The notes beneath the pieces are model-generated. The model did not search any database, was not told the origin of the DNA, and saw only the letters and a list, made by a program, of their open reading frames with translations. Shown here piece after piece: positions 43,224-55,964 of a stretch of DNA of 64,000 nucleotides. The position numbers and the translations under genes were made by a program. Each line of letters begins with the position of its first letter. Position 1 is the stretch's first letter. Origin of the DNA: Pohlia nutans (lineage: Eukaryota > Streptophyta > Bryopsida > Bryales > Mniaceae); the NCBI GenBank assembly GCA_022496805.1, contig CM040103.1, positions 7,210,001 to 7,274,000 of the forward strand, given 5' to 3'.

Positions 43224-44113
43224 CTAAACCCTGACGTTGTCGTTCTCATGGCCTTGAATGCCGAGCATGGTATTGAGTTGCTTCAGACGCTGCAAGCCGT
43301 CGCTGAGAAGGAAACGGATTGTCTGCGCGTTTCCTTCGAAGCGGTGCTGCTCAAATTCCTCCCGGATGGTTTGTTCCAAATCCTCTGTTCCACACCACAA
43401 CAATATCATTGCCTTCCAGTCATTTGATCAATAGACTATTAAACCCTAAGCTTCTAAAACGCCCAATATGGCCATCTGCATCACTGAGCTTTGCAACGGT
43501 GGCATTTTCTCATTTTACCTCGGTTTTCTAATTGCAATACATCATTTTAACCCTTAACCGACCTTAAACGACAATGCCAGCCTCACGGGCTTGGTTATAT
43601 TATGGGAGAATTTTGCTCATAATTTTTGAGCCATTGCATCAAATGGGGTTTTTTAAATGCCAAACCGAGCACCTTAGAGAGATGTATACTTCTCTAGAAC
43701 AGAGCCAAAGTAAATTAATAACAGAATCATGCTTAAAATGGAATTTAAAAGAGATTTTGGGTGTGGTATCAGGAAAGCATATGTCGTTTAATGGTTAAAG
43801 CTCTTGTTCTATACTACAAGATCAACAGTGTCAATCGTGTTGAACTGAATTCATTTTCACACAAACAGATGTTTTACAGCAAGGGGTCCAATTTTCCGAA
43901 AATACGCTTAGGGGTTAACATTCTAATCACAATTGCTGGAAGAGAAGGATTGTTGAGAATTCAAACTCGGAGTTCTGGGAACGGGATGCGACACTGACCT
44001 CGGGAATACGCAGGGGCGCGGCGCGCAGAGCGCAGAGCAGCTCGGTACAAGCGCAGGGAGTGACCACGAAGTAAGAAAGCGCGAAGATCCAAAGGAGCTC
44101 CTCTCACGCCCAT
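43224..44113 (-). CDS. LYRM2-like: LYR-motif protein, LYRM2-like
   Basis: Exon 1 is 44113-43999 and exon 2 is 43384-43224; the junction is CGAG^GTCAGT...AACAG^AGGAT, giving 91 residues, a normal LYRM2 length. It begins MGVRGAPLDLRAFLLR. The LYR motif is at residues 22-24 in RLYRAALRSARRAP. It continues as a Complex1_LYR helix (TIREEFEQHRF, IRFLLSDGLQRLKQL). LYR proteins bind the mitochondrial acyl-carrier protein and help assemble respiratory complexes or deliver Fe-S clusters; the LYRM2 assignment rests on the pattern DL-FLLR...LYR-ALR and the short C-terminus. The intron holds a TTAA-bounded MITE. The stop codon lies 46 bp before the start of the next gene on the same strand. Confidence 0.85.
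43547..43798. mobile_element. TTAA-bounded MITE (CACGGG family) in the LYRM2-like intron
   Basis: The left edge is TTAA-CCCTTAACCGACCTTAAA and the right edge is GTCGTTTAATGG-TTAA. The 252-bp element is the best-preserved copy; relatives occur at 13921 and 16308. Confidence 0.75.
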
Positions 44114-44362
44114 CTCCTCATCACCATTTGTTGTTTTGTTGTTACAACGACTGAAGATCTTGAGAGGTCGCAGGAATTTTCCCGACGAATCACGCAGGCG
44201 TTCTAGAGCATTCAAATGAGGATATACGCAGATGAGGATACGCTGCCATGGCCACAAACGAGAGAGACGACGAGAATCGACCTTCGTTGACGAAGGTTTG
44301 AACGTGCGTTGGACGAACGAACTAGAGGAACGTCATCCACTACATAAATTATTCAGTAGTAA

Positions 44363-45287
44363 GGACGGCTTTCCATGGACAGCCTGAACCTTCATGGTGA
44401 TGTCGTCCACAATTACTTGCCTTGACAGAACATGCTTTTTAGATGTAGCTTAAATTAATTGAGTGTTTTGGAGGTTGTAACATATTGAGTTGTTAATGTT
44501 TATAAGGTAACTAAGGTAGGAGCACCCAATTCCAACACAGTACCTTAGGCATGATTTCTACACACAGTTTTCATTTTAGAATGCAAATCTAGGTAAATCA
44601 TAAATGGCTTATAGTTTTGATCAACAAACAATGAAGGCTCTATGACATGCTTAGATTTGCGTTCTAAAATGAAAGCCATGTATAGAAATTATCGGCATTG
44701 GGTACTATGTTGGAATTGGGTGCTCCTACTTTATACCTAAAGGCGTTCAACTTACCAACTGAGCCTATTTACACACATAAGGTAACTATACCTGAAAGGG
44801 AGCATTTACCTTAAAGCATGCGTATCTATTACAGTATGACATTTCTGCTGTGAAATGTCACACTGTAGTAAATACGCACGCTTTAAGGTAAATGCTCCCT
44901 TTTAGATATAGTTATCTTAACACGAAAAATATTTTCAATGGGTCTTATTAGCAAGTTCAAGTTTCAATGCACTTTAGCATGCATTAGTTGGACACCGTAT
45001 GAATAAGTTATGAATTTCCAAAGTGCTAATTATAGGCTGACTTTAAAGCGATCCTAAACTCTGATGTTCACATTGTGCACATTCTCATCAACAGTAGGGT
45101 GTCAGAATCTACTTATTATGGAAGATTGAGCTATGTACGCTTTAAAGAAATGGTCGCTTTTAGATAAAGTTACCTAGAAGTCAATTCCCAACCTACACCT
45201 CATTTATTCTTCCTATGTTCTAAACATGTTAGGTGGTACGCACATGATGTCACCATGCAGATTCAAGCTCTCCATGGAAAGCCATCC
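44363..45287. mobile_element. Composite foldback element with nested hairpins
   Basis: The outer ends are inverted copies: GGACGGCTTTCCATGGA at the left and TCCATGGAAAGCCATCC at the right, extending about 45 bp each. Inside are two further inverted-repeat units: 44518-44732 (AGGAGCACCCAATTCCAACA and its inverse) and the near-perfect hairpin at 44779-44918. Confidence 0.7.
44779..44918. repeat. 140-bp near-perfect hairpin
   Basis: Two arms of about 67 nt (AAGGTAACTATACC... against ...AGATATAGTTATCTT) pair with few mismatches around a 6-nt loop at 44846-44851. A transcript would fold into a single stem of the size of a plant microRNA precursor. Confidence 0.85.
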
Positions 45288-45403
45288 CTAACTCATCACT
45301 CCCATTCACTCTCTAAATATTTGTTCAAGCAGGAAATATGAACACTTACACAGTCAAAGAGCCAAAGGAAAATAGGATTTTGGTAACCATAGATCGATGT
45401 CGT

Positions 45404-45608
45404 TATCCTCAATCCTTAGAAGACCAAGATGCCCAAATTGAACTTCATGTTTTGAGAAGATCCTAGGTGGATTTCCTTTTATTCAAATTTATTTAATTCT
45501 TGAGTGACACATGCAACGTTCTACACTGTTTGTGGTGGAATAAAATTTGGTCTTATATTTTTTATAATATGATCGATTGGATTTGTTACTGATCCTTAAG
45601 GGGGTTAA
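45404..45608. mobile_element. Degenerate AAAGGACCAAG-family MITE
   Basis: The order AGAAGACCAAGATGCCC, TTTATTCAAATTTATTT, ATGCAACGTTCT and ATATGATCGATTGGATTTGT matches the family. The right edge is TTAAGGGGG-TTAA; the left TTAA is lost. Confidence 0.7.
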
Positions 45609-45611
45609 GAT

Positions 45612-47204
45612 GACACGTATTCTCATATTCTCTCTGTATAGCTTGCACATTTTCTGTCCTTGGTTGGGGCGGTCCAGCTGTTCGTATCATAATCTGGATC
45701 AGTTTTATTTGAAGATAAAACGTTTTGTAGGTGGATTGTGACCATGATGTTGTTCCTGAAGAGTAGCAGATATGGCCAGACTAGCTATGGCGAATTTGAA
45801 GCGTGAGCACCTAAACTGCATAATTTAGGTTGAGCTGTCTTCTTCCAGTGCACACAGCAATTCTGGCCCTATCGGTGCCCTCAGCAACCTGTAGCATCCG
45901 AATAGTTCCTAAATCTGACCACATGTAATCTCTAAAATCGACCATTTATCATTGAATATGGCTTTTATAAGTAGGGCGAAATTGAGGGAAGAAATTCGGG
46001 ACACCTTCTGTTTTGGGAAAACGTCACCTGTGTAGCACAGTTTTATTTATGGACCTGTTTATCAGCCAAAACTTATCCCAATTCAATAAATTCCAAGTAC
46101 AGTAGCAGAAATGGGCGGTTTTAGGTGCCTCGACCATCTACGATAATTTTATCTTTCAGAAACATCAACAACATTGTCGACCGTCCATTAGATATTTTCA
46201 CAGTTAAATCATAGCACTGACAAATGTGAAGGCAATGGCTCATTGGCCTGAGAAGCTCACTGAGAGAATATAACCCTAAGGAAGAGTTCAAATAATTCCT
46301 CTCTAAATGAAAACATGTTGAGATTAGAAAACAGGATCGAAAAGACTCTGCCAAATGTGACAAACAAACATGGAAGAAGGCATACTCAACTGATAAGTCG
46401 ACTTAGCCAGCCAGATATAATTATGATAATCATCATGGCAAAAAAATTATATTTCGGGAAGTCCTAGCTTTCACATAAACATACACCAGTGATAATGTGA
46501 GGGTCAACTGAGAGCACCTCCTGCCAGTCTTCACAGGGCAGAACAAGAGTATAGCGACAACATTCCTGCGTTTCACATGCAGTAGTGTCTGGTAAAAACT
46601 CCTCTATTCTCATCATCTGTAAGTGTTGCTAATCATCTGAGTGTCTGCTAAAATGTTGTTTCGATCTGCTACATCTATCTCTACAACTATGCCCTACCAA
46701 TATATACGTCTGCTGGGGGTGCCCATTCGCACTCTCCTTATTCCTCCTTCCAATCGCTCGATCGATCAAACCCACACAAAATCTTACATGAACCCTCCGT
46801 TGTATTTGTTCCCACAAAACACCGCCTCTTATCACAGTTTCCTACATGATTTTTATCGCTAGCTACCACATATCTACTCTAAATTCTATTCTATTGCAGG
46901 GAACGTCAAGAACTAACTAAATCCAAAACATCATTCATAGCAATATCCAGCATGTCTAAGGTCCTAACTTTACAAACTAGCTACCTACATCCCTGAGCCC
47001 TACCGAACATTCAAGGAGAAGGGTGGATGCATATAATCAGCTGAAGTCGACAGTGTACAAAGAACTTACGGCACAATCAAAGCAGAGAGGTAACTCTCAG
47101 GACTTACTTTAAAATGACGAATACCGATTTGTTTCGTTTTGAGTTAGCTCCACGTATTAGCTGGTTGTGAAGCTCACACCGGAAGTCAAGTCAAGTGTGT
47201 CAAC
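45612..47204. other. Region 3' of PAT1, no gene supported
   Basis: The right part is presumably PAT1 3' untranslated sequence. Frames at 46121-46363 and 46629-46862 have no recognisable domain. Confidence 0.35.
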
Positions 47205-50200
47205 TCAACCACGTACAGTGGCAGTGTTACTGGCATGGCTGTCGGCCGAATTGGCTCCCTGGCCGTTGGGGATTCCGCTCATAGCACCTGCTCGGTTAGT
47301 AATAAGGTCATACAGCAGCTTCCTCTGTTGTTCGCTGGTATGCGGTAGAGTAGCCTGAAGCAGCTCAACGGGGATTTCCTTCTTCAGAGCCTCATCCGCC
47401 GCCACATTGATGGCCGGAATGTTTCCGGGATACAACATCATGAGAGAGTGTATTACACTATCGTACTTATTGGTACAGTATTTTGTCAGGAGTGAAAAAA
47501 ATGCGTCAAAGGCATGTTGCCATATGGTCAGGCTTTGCGCAGTGTGAAAGGCGTGTCTGTCCCTTCTCACCATGGTCGCCCTCTCTAAAATATTCCTAAG
47601 AATCACAGTGGCCCCATCACCAGCTGGAGCGCCCATCGGACGAAGAGGAGTCGTCTCGCTCGCCAACACCACAGACAGCAAACACCCACTCAGGGACGGA
47701 AGGTCCATACTCAACACGGCCAAGGCGACTGAGTTAGCCAAAGCCGCCGTCGTAGCAGCTGCACCAGCATCGGACTGCGGACCATTGAACAGGAACCGCA
47801 AATGCCTTGAAACGGCCATACATACTATCTGTACAAGTTCACTCCCAGGGTTGAGCAACTGCAGGTACCTCGACAGGAGCTTCTTGCCCTTGGGTAGTGA
47901 CACTAATCGCAAAAACACAAGGTCGTCCTTGGGGTTCAGGCCCACAAAGCGCCCATTAATACGGTTTCCCAAGTCAGCCGAATTTCCCAGAGGATCAGCT
48001 AATTGCAGCGACGACGCCAGTCCCTCAAGTAGAATTTGGCGACGCCTCCGGAGCTGAACACCTCCATCGGGATGTTGCTGAACAGCAAGTAGCCTGTCTA
48101 TATCGTCCACATCAAGGAGAAGACAAAGACCATCCTCGATTGCAATTCGAGCTGCAAGCATAGGCTCTTGCTCTAGAGGCCTTTGCGGTGACATTCCTTC
48201 AATACCCATATCTCCGTTAATGTGATCACTCATGTTCATTCCATTGGAACGGTCTGAATCAACCTCCAGAAGCGGTCGTGGTCTGCATTTCAACAGTCCG
48301 TAAATTCATTAGCAGGAAATATTAAATTAGCTATTTTTCACAGAGATTAATTTCGTTTTTAAACAATCTAGTTCGATAACTAGTGGACGACAAAAACCAG
48401 AACTTGGAAGAGCCCAGGTGTAAGAATCGCACCTACGAATAGAAGAATATGGAACCCTGCCTAAGGCATCCACTTGGAGGAATGCGTGAGGCTCCGCCGC
48501 TGCCCTCGCATGAGATGGCATATCACGAGGGTGCGAAGGTGCAAAGTGGCGACGCCCGTGAGGAGTGCCTCCGGCCATTTTGGCTTGTACGGCTTGATGA
48601 TAATAGTCATCGATGTAAGGGTCACTTCCGTGTGTAGCAGCCCACTGAATCCTTACGATATTCTCAATCTCATCAGCAGTCATATATTTAGACCGAAACT
48701 GCTGCCATCCATTCGGGCCTCCCCTGCCTGCATTGTGTGAAATTAATACACAGATATTTGAGGTCCATCAATGTTTTTCCTTAAAAAGGCCAAGTTCTGG
48801 TTGAGGAATAACCAAGTTCACTCTTCAAAGATCGCATAACTGAAAGATACTTCGATGCTAAGTTTAGAAAAATGCCGCAAAAAATAGTGACCTAAGCTAA
48901 AAAGACATTCATTGTGTGTACCTCCATGACCTCCGTCAGACGGAAGGTTCTGCTGGTGGAATCTATGGTGAGGCTGCCTTGGGCGAAACTGAGGGTCGAA
49001 ACGTTGTTCCCTTTGGTCCCAGAACTCACGTGGCATCCCAGCCTCGTTCATCTTCTGCTGCATGAGATGATCTGGGCCAGGACCTGGTGGTGGAGAACTC
49101 CCATATGGCATTTGCCCATAGGGCAAGGGCGGACTGGAATGGAGTGGGGCCTGTTGTCTATGATACTGTAACATTACCTGTGGAGGCATTAGTGGCATTT
49201 GCTGAGGTACAGAATTCCCCGAAACTGCTGGTCCAGTGGGTCGTTGCGCCCAAGGCCCGTTTTGCGGTTGCGCAGGAGGTAGAATGTGTCCCGTAGAAGT
49301 AAAAGGCGATTGCCCAGGACCATACACCATGTGCGATGGAATGACTCCTCCACCAAGGTGAGGTACAGCAGGAGGGGCAGCCATGGATTGCCTGTACTGT
49401 CCTGATTGAGGACCAGGCGGAGTTGCAGATCGCTGCACAAAATACACGAGCCATTCCTCTTGTATTGTTAAAAAAAAATCATTCAAATATCAGATGTGCA
49501 TAGTGAATCATTAAGACCTAATGGCTCCCTAAATATTCAATTATGAACAACATATACCTGATGTTGTTGTCTTGAGGGTGGATAAGACCCTGCCAAAGCA
49601 TTTGGAGGCGACAGGTGAGCCAAACTAGGATCACCACCCCACCATCGCTGCTGCTGAGCTTGGGTTTGCGCAGGTTGCTGATGGGCGGGAGGTCCCAAGG
49701 GAGCCCCATCATAATCCAATCCCTGAACAGACTGGTGTTGGTGATTGGGCCACCACTTCCTTGCTCCAGCCTCAACCTCCTTCTCCAGTATTGGTCTGTC
49801 TAGCCAATTAGGAGCAGGGGCCCCTTCAAATGATCGTTCATGCAGAACTGCAGCTGTAAAACCGAAAGGAATTGAAGATTGTAAGACGATGACACAAAAT
49901 CTAGACTATGATGATTACGAAGAGAACAACATGAGTCACCTTCTTCTTACCATCTCTGCCTGCCAGGAACTGCCTTCCTTCATCCGACCCACTTCGCACC
50001 ACTTCGTCCCTTTGTGAAGGAGATGTGCTGTTAAGCTGTAACCATTCAGAAATCAAGGCGTTAAAATTAATCTTCCGCCTGTCACTCATCATACTTTGGT
50101 TGGCATTTCGTCACCAACTTCACTAAAGGAAATATCATCTAAAAATTGCACTCGAACCAAGACCACAGATCAATCAGATATATTCGCAAAGTCGTGATGT

Positions 50201-50930
50201 GCAAAGTGGACGAAGTATCCTACCTTCGCAAAAGAGGAGGTGAGATCTGAGACATTGTCCCATTCAGGCGCGGCTTCAGATGCAGATAACTGAAAGACGA
50301 CAAGTTTACATTAGTAAGGATGTGACTAAAACTAACACCCACACACACTGCCAGATACAAGCCCCTATGCTGACCACATAGTTTCGTTAGGATTATGATG
50401 CAATATTCAAGAGCAAGCCAATTATCTTATTGCTTTCCTCATGACAACCATTCCATGTACCGCAAATGAAAATACAAGCAAATCCATGTAAGTATGAAGA
50501 AGGTTTCTATCCTGTGTGGTATAAAGAGAAAGAGACTAAGGTAACACACTAAGCACTTGCAAAATGAAACTAACCCTGTCTCGTTCCGCAAGCGCGTCGA
50601 GCGTATCTTCTCCATCTTCAAGTTGCTCACCGCCATCTTCTTCATCCAGACCTCCTAATTCAACTTCTTCGGAGACAGTTCTTCCAAAAAACGCATACTG
50701 AGAAGCGTCAAAGAATTCGTCGCCTGCAATCAATAACCGAACTTAAAACCAGTGGATGCAGGTGTTGGTCATCATGCTAAAATTTTAGCGTGAAGATAGT
50801 AAAGCCTGATCACATGTAAATAGCTCGTGGGATAGCACTCACGATTTGAACGAGAAGATGGTAAGACATTGCCACTTGGATTGTCTTCAATGGCATCCAT
50901 AGTGGGATTCTTCTCACCGGACTGCTGCAT
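47205..50930 (-). CDS. PAT1: PAT1 homologue, mRNA decapping activator
   Basis: Eight exons join in frame: 50930-50843, 50723-50575, 50289-50224, 50035-49951, 49853-49558, 49432-48922, 48727-48433 and 48282-47205, giving 855 residues. The N-terminus has the conserved FFDASQYAFFG-EVELGGL motif. The middle is P/Q-rich and disordered. The motif KYMTADEIENIVRIQ with DPYIDDYYHQA leads to LGRVPYSSIRRPRPLLEVD. The C-terminal helical domain includes AARIAIEDGLCLLLDVDDID. PAT1 proteins bridge deadenylated mRNA, the LSM1-7 ring and the decapping enzyme in P-bodies. The length fits plant homologues and no exon shows damage. An ATG with a codon-matched N-terminus fixes the start. Confidence 0.93.
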
Positions 50931-52600
50931 CGTTGCACCTTCTCCTAAACCTTCTTAACAAGTGTAGTATTCACAACTAGAGCTTGCTTATCTACAACTT
51001 CTTACAATCGAGTATCACCGCAATCTTCTCACTGACAAAGGTATTAGACGACTGCTGCCATGGATGTGCTGGAGCGCAAGGAGTGAATATCGAGCCTGCA
51101 CGAGCACTACAAAGTCAGTCTATATCAAGTCCAACGTAAATGTACTGTATCAGCGTACTTAGAGTTGGAGATTGTGAACGCTTAAACGAATTAGATCCAG
51201 TTTGAGTGAGATGAACCCATGACTAAATATTAATTTCAAAATGTTTTGAACCCGAACTGGAAACGACACACAGAAAACAAATTGGTCCTCGTCAATCATA
51301 CAAGCAGGCAGTGAGAAATATGTTCTACCGGTGATTGAACCAAGCCAACGGGACAATTTCTGTCATGAGAAATTTGAACACAGTAAAACCTATGAAAGCA
51401 CGCACAAAATATCTTAAGAACAGTATCACAAGAAATAGCAAATGTCCATGAAGACTGGCGGCGCCTGCTTAAATGACACCTAATTTAAGATTTCAGGGCA
51501 AGTAAACAACATAATAGAGATCTCTAATCCAGGAGCACAAGCACACACTAACAGCGGCGTTCTGCAACAGAAAAATTGCATCATATCCCTTAGTGACAGA
51601 CTTCGCCTTAAAATAAAACTTCCAGATACTCGAAATCATACAAAAAACGGAAAACGGAAACACTAGCCTCGAAAGATGAGCTCACATACTAAACTCCGTG
51701 ACCTCCGATACAGTACTCTGTCGTCAAGATTCATTGCAACTCGGACGCAATCACGCACCTAACAAAACCTCGCTACGAGATGCATTCCACCATTATCTAC
51801 AAAGCAAGCACCTGAAATGAAGCAGAAACAAGTCCATAAGATGCCGAAACCAGATTGTACACACAATCCTACTCAAAACTGGCACACATGAGAATCCACA
51901 CAAACCTCATCATTCGCACATGCAATTTCTGGAGAAAACCGATAATATGGCACCACAACGAAGCTCTCAAGAAACAAGAATGAACCATAACCTAAAAACT
52001 GCCAGGAACGAATCCGCCGCCGCACAAACCTCCAAAACCAAGCAGAAAAACCTCTAGAGCGTTCTATTACAGAGAAGGTTCCGTTAAAACACACAACAAC
52101 CCGTTCCTCCCCGTAACAAACGCTTCGCACAGTCAATTCACAACAGCAGCGCCGCGATCCATTTCCCGGAGCAAACTACTCCAAAATTCTACTCTCTACA
52201 GCTTCAGATCTTTCTGGAATAGCACCAGCAGAACTCCAAGACCTGCAAAAGGTCACTCGACCGCCATTACCTGCGAGAACCCGCCTCCAAGGTCCAGTTC
52301 CACAACCGGCGCTAGAACTACGTTTTCCCACCGCGATCCTGCACCAAATTGAGAGCCAACGCTTTCTCCAGAACGCTCTCTCGGCCGTGCACCCGCTCAC
52401 GCTACCGAAGTGGCGGAATCTACATGCCCCGTCTCGCAAATCGGAACCCTAGCTGCGTCCGCCATCGTCGTCGCCTCCTCGAGTTGTACAACTACGGTCC
52501 CCTGGTTCGCTCAAGCGCAGCGCCTGGGCCCCTTTATCTGTGCCTCGGGACGATAACCCTAGGTTTGTAACTAGGGTTACGCCCCAGCGGTGGGGCCGGT
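50931..52600 (-). promoter_or_regulatory. Probable PAT1 leader and promoter region
   Basis: The sequence upstream of the PAT1 start has no long gene-like frame. It becomes GC-rich at about 52140-52560 and contains AACCCTAGGT/ACTAGGGTT motifs near 52555-52580, similar to the telo-box of plant promoters. The long distance suggests one or more leader introns. Boundaries are guesses. Confidence 0.35.
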
Positions 52601-53337
52601 GGGTTCCCTAACCCGGGTTGAGTTAGTTTCCACGTGTCGCCCCCGTGGTTGGTGCCCCTTGCCCTTCTCCCCTTTTATTCCATTGGCCCCATTGGCCCCA
52701 TTTTGCATGGCCTTGTGTGGGTGCCATGGCATTGATGTCCCTGTTGCGGGTTCCAGCAGCCATGGATTCATGTCTCCATGATCGCTTCGCGGGTCAAATC
52801 TATGTGCGACCAATGGGGACATCTGCAATTGCAAGATTGGGACAATCTTTTCCATTCATTTGGACGCGAGTTTGTGTTTGTGAATGTTGAATGGGTGTTC
52901 TTGAGTGCTACGGGGTTGTACATCGTACTTTTTCTTTCTTGTTTCCAGAAGCCATTGATGTTTATTACAATTGAAAGAAATATGCGCGAGAAGAACAACA
53001 GGTAGGTCCCAAAATGCCCTTTTAAAGCTTTGATTGAGTTTTGTGTTTGTGAATGTTGAATGGCGTTTTTGAGTATGGGGCTCGGTACTTGCTGTTCCAA
53101 AAATTTCATGGCAAATTTTTCTTTTTCAATTCTTGGGAGGTTGAAAAAGTTGGCAACAGTGAAAAAAATTCACAGCTACGTATGTTGGTAGAGTCTTAAT
53201 TTAAAAAAATTGGTGAATCTTTTGGCCTTCAAATTTGATCCACATGTTATTAACAGATGTGAAATTTCCTTCATTGTGAATTCAAAAACGCCATTTTGAT
53301 TGTCACCCCAATGTACATCTTGACCTTGACATTACGA
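52601..53337. other. Spacer upstream of PAT1, no gene seen
   Basis: Moderately GC-rich on the left, AT-rich on the right. A duplicated TTTGTGTTTGTGAATGTTGA motif occurs at about 52871 and 53040. Frames are short. Confidence 0.35.
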
Positions 53338-53408
53338 ACGGACACTTTATTCACGCCGGCCCCTTGCTATAAAAAAAAGGGACCGGAGTTTCTTTCTATC
53401 TATCTATC
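53338..53408 (+). mobile_element. Retroposon 3' end with CTAT tail, copy 2
   Basis: The segment reads GACACTTTATTCACGCCGGC, an A-rich stretch and GGACCGGAGTTTC, and ends in CTATCTATCTATC. It is a short version of the family at 18752 and 55712. Confidence 0.65.
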
Positions 53409-53524
53409 AACATTTTGACCATAATCACATGTTACAAGTTTCATGAGTTTTTAATTTTTAATGGTTCAAATCTTATCGATCAAAATTTGACCTCAAATTT
53501 TTTACTTTGTTATTTTTCACTTCT

Positions 53525-53990
53525 TAACCCTTAAACATGCAAGGAGACTCATGGGGCCATGTTTGATCGTTTTTAAGTCAAACATCAATTTTCACCTAGT
53601 TCCTAATTTCAAATGAAATGGTTCCAACAATAAAAACTTGTGGAAGCTATATTCTACTTCTAGTCCAATTTACAGTTCTTCAAAATCATTAAAATTGCAT
53701 ATTTACAGCACTTTAAAGGTCAAAGCCCTAAAATTCCAATTTACATTGCACAAAAAGAATTAAATCAATTTTATTTATTTTTATGTTTCAAAAAGCATAA
53801 TTATCACCTACACCTTGTTGTTCATCACTATCATTTACATTTTTCCTTTAAAATCATACTACTTTAGGCATCTTTGTGATTACTATGGCTATTGTGAGAG
53901 AAAATCTTTGCAAAATCTTATAAAACTCATATTTATTGAAATAATTATGAAATAAATAATGTAAATCAGTTTGAGAATAAATTATACAGG

Positions 53991-54039
<49 letters not shown>

Positions 54040-54057
54040 TGTGCGCTTAAGGGTTCA
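53525..54057. mobile_element. TTAA-bounded MITE with TIR CCCTTAAACATGC
   Basis: The left edge is TTAA-CCCTTAAACATGC and the right edge is GTGCGCTTAAGGG-TTCA, so the right TTAA is mutated. A TA microsatellite at 53994-54031 lies inside, near the right end. Confidence 0.65.
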
Positions 54058-54062
54058 ATTGC

Positions 54063-54067
<5 letters not shown>

Positions 54068-54093
<26 letters not shown>
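54068..54093. repeat. (TA)n microsatellite
   Basis: A pure TA run follows the TTAA element; a similar run lies just inside it. Confidence 0.9.
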
Positions 54094-54098
<5 letters not shown>

Positions 54099-54464
54099 AA
54101 ATAATTATATTAAAAACAGGGTTTTTTGTGTGTAGTGAGTAGTGACTGAACATCAGACAAGTGAACCGAATGAATTGACCTCTGCAAAATCCAAAAACAA
54201 TCCTCACTCCTCTAACTTCAAAATGATTGAACATAGACAGCCATGAGTCAAATCCAGATGGTTTTGAAAAAAAAATTAAGCACATCAGCATTTCTTAGCT
54301 CCTCAGTATTTATTTGAACTATCATGTAAAATTTACACAAGAACTTTGTGATTTATACATAAATTGTTAACCCTTTATTTATTTTTTGGTGGAGAATTGT
54401 AAGTTGTTTCATTTTTTTTTTGTTGGAAAATTGTAAACTGTTCCATTTTTTTTACAATAGAGTC

Positions 54465-55100
54465 AATCGAAAAGAGTGTCCCAAAGTGGAAAGAAACCTT
54501 AAACTCATCGTATATTCATTTTGAGTTCAAAAAGAGTGCAAAATTAGTTTATTGTAAGTTGGAGAGTAATTTAAAGCAAGGCCCTGCACCACTATGGGAT
54601 GTAGAACTTTTGACCTCCCCAATGTCAAAGGAGAGTTTCTACACGTTCCCCCAAGCCAAGAGCCCCTATCATGAAAACTATTCATGAACAATGATTGTCA
54701 AGGTTTGTAATTATAGGAAGAGAACTCCACATGAACTCCACTTGAAAACCAATTATGTTTTTGGATAACTTTAGTATGTACAAGATTTCTATTGTACAAA
54801 ATTGTTTTACGTTTGATTGGTCATTAAAGTTAATTGAAAAGAGTGTCTCAAAGTGGAAAGAAACTTTGCAAAACTAGTCTACGGTGAGTTAGAGAATAAT
54901 CTAAAGTAAAGCCTTGCATTGCCATGGGGCATGGAACTCATGACCTCCAATGCTAAAGGAGAGTTGTCACAAGTTCCCCAAGCCAAGACACCCCAACATG
55001 GGGACTATTCATGAACAATGAATGTCATAAATTATAATTACATAAAGAGAACTCCACATGAACTCCGGTCAAGGACCAATTCTCTTTTCAGATAACTCTA
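54465..55100. repeat. Direct repeat of about 300 bp carrying SINE-like heads
   Basis: Segment 54465-54790 recurs diverged at 54828-55100. Both contain AAGAGTGTC-CAAAGTGGAAAG, then on the minus strand a GGCTTGGGG...GAGGTCA block like the SINE head at 27250-27347. Confidence 0.6.
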
Positions 55101-55711
55101 TTCTCAAATGAAAAATGGAAAAGATTGATACACGACTCAAATTATAACCAAAATTTGAAAGTATATGCATATTGGAATTGCAAAATAGAAAATTTTCATT
55201 GATTTAACCAATTGGATTATTAAAAAACTCCTATATATGCCTAAAATCCTTTGTATACAAATCTATTATGTCTTGAGTATATGTTTAATACAAATATATG
55301 TCAATATTTTCAACTCTAAATATGTTTATTGTATGTACGTGTAATACAAAAATGTTCAAATTAATACCCTTTTGTACAATCATGTATATTTGTGCAAGTT
55401 TAGTGTAGTGCATTCCCCGAGCATTTAAACACATTAGTATACATTTTTAATAAATATCATTAACGTGTCCAAATGTAAAAAAAAACCAAAAAAGTAACTC
55501 ATCCAACTCAAAAAGCAAGAGGTGTCCAAAAATGACTTGTGCACTAAAATGATTCCCAAACATTAATAACAACTTGGATTGATTTTTTATTATTATAATA
55601 ACTAGACTTCAAAGAAAATTTAACCCAATAATCATTATTACAAATGGACATTGAATGAAAGAGAAATAAGAACCTGAAGTTGTAGTTATCAAAATGCATT
55701 TTGGTAACCCA
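55101..55711. other. AT-rich intergenic region
   Basis: No gene or repeat could be supported here. Confidence 0.35.
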
Positions 55712-55840
55712 GATAGATAGATAGAAACTCCGGTCCTCTTTCAAGGCCGGCGTGAATAAAGTGTTTGTTTGTTTTGACAATGAGGCAATGCCCACCGGGC
55801 AAAAGGACATTGGTACAAGACTACTCTCCCCTTCCGAGAA
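55712..55840 (-). mobile_element. Retroposon 3' end with CTAT tail, copy 3
   Basis: Read on the minus strand it has CCAATGTCC, CCCGGTGGGCATTGCC, TTTATTCACGCCGGCC and GGACCGGAGTTTC, then CTATCTATCTATC. It is the most complete of the three copies. Confidence 0.7.
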
Positions 55841-55964
55841 TAGACACTTCAATAACCAGAAATTTGTAAAAGTAGCCCATAGTAACCATTAGCAAGTAAT
55901 TACGTCTTTGTTGTAGTATAAGTTGAGGTTTATTGTGTTGGTGGTCGCCAAATCATGATTCCTA

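Noticed and set aside
47572..48057. 161-residue plus-strand frame
   Set aside because: It is antisense to the last exon of PAT1, whose protein matches its family.
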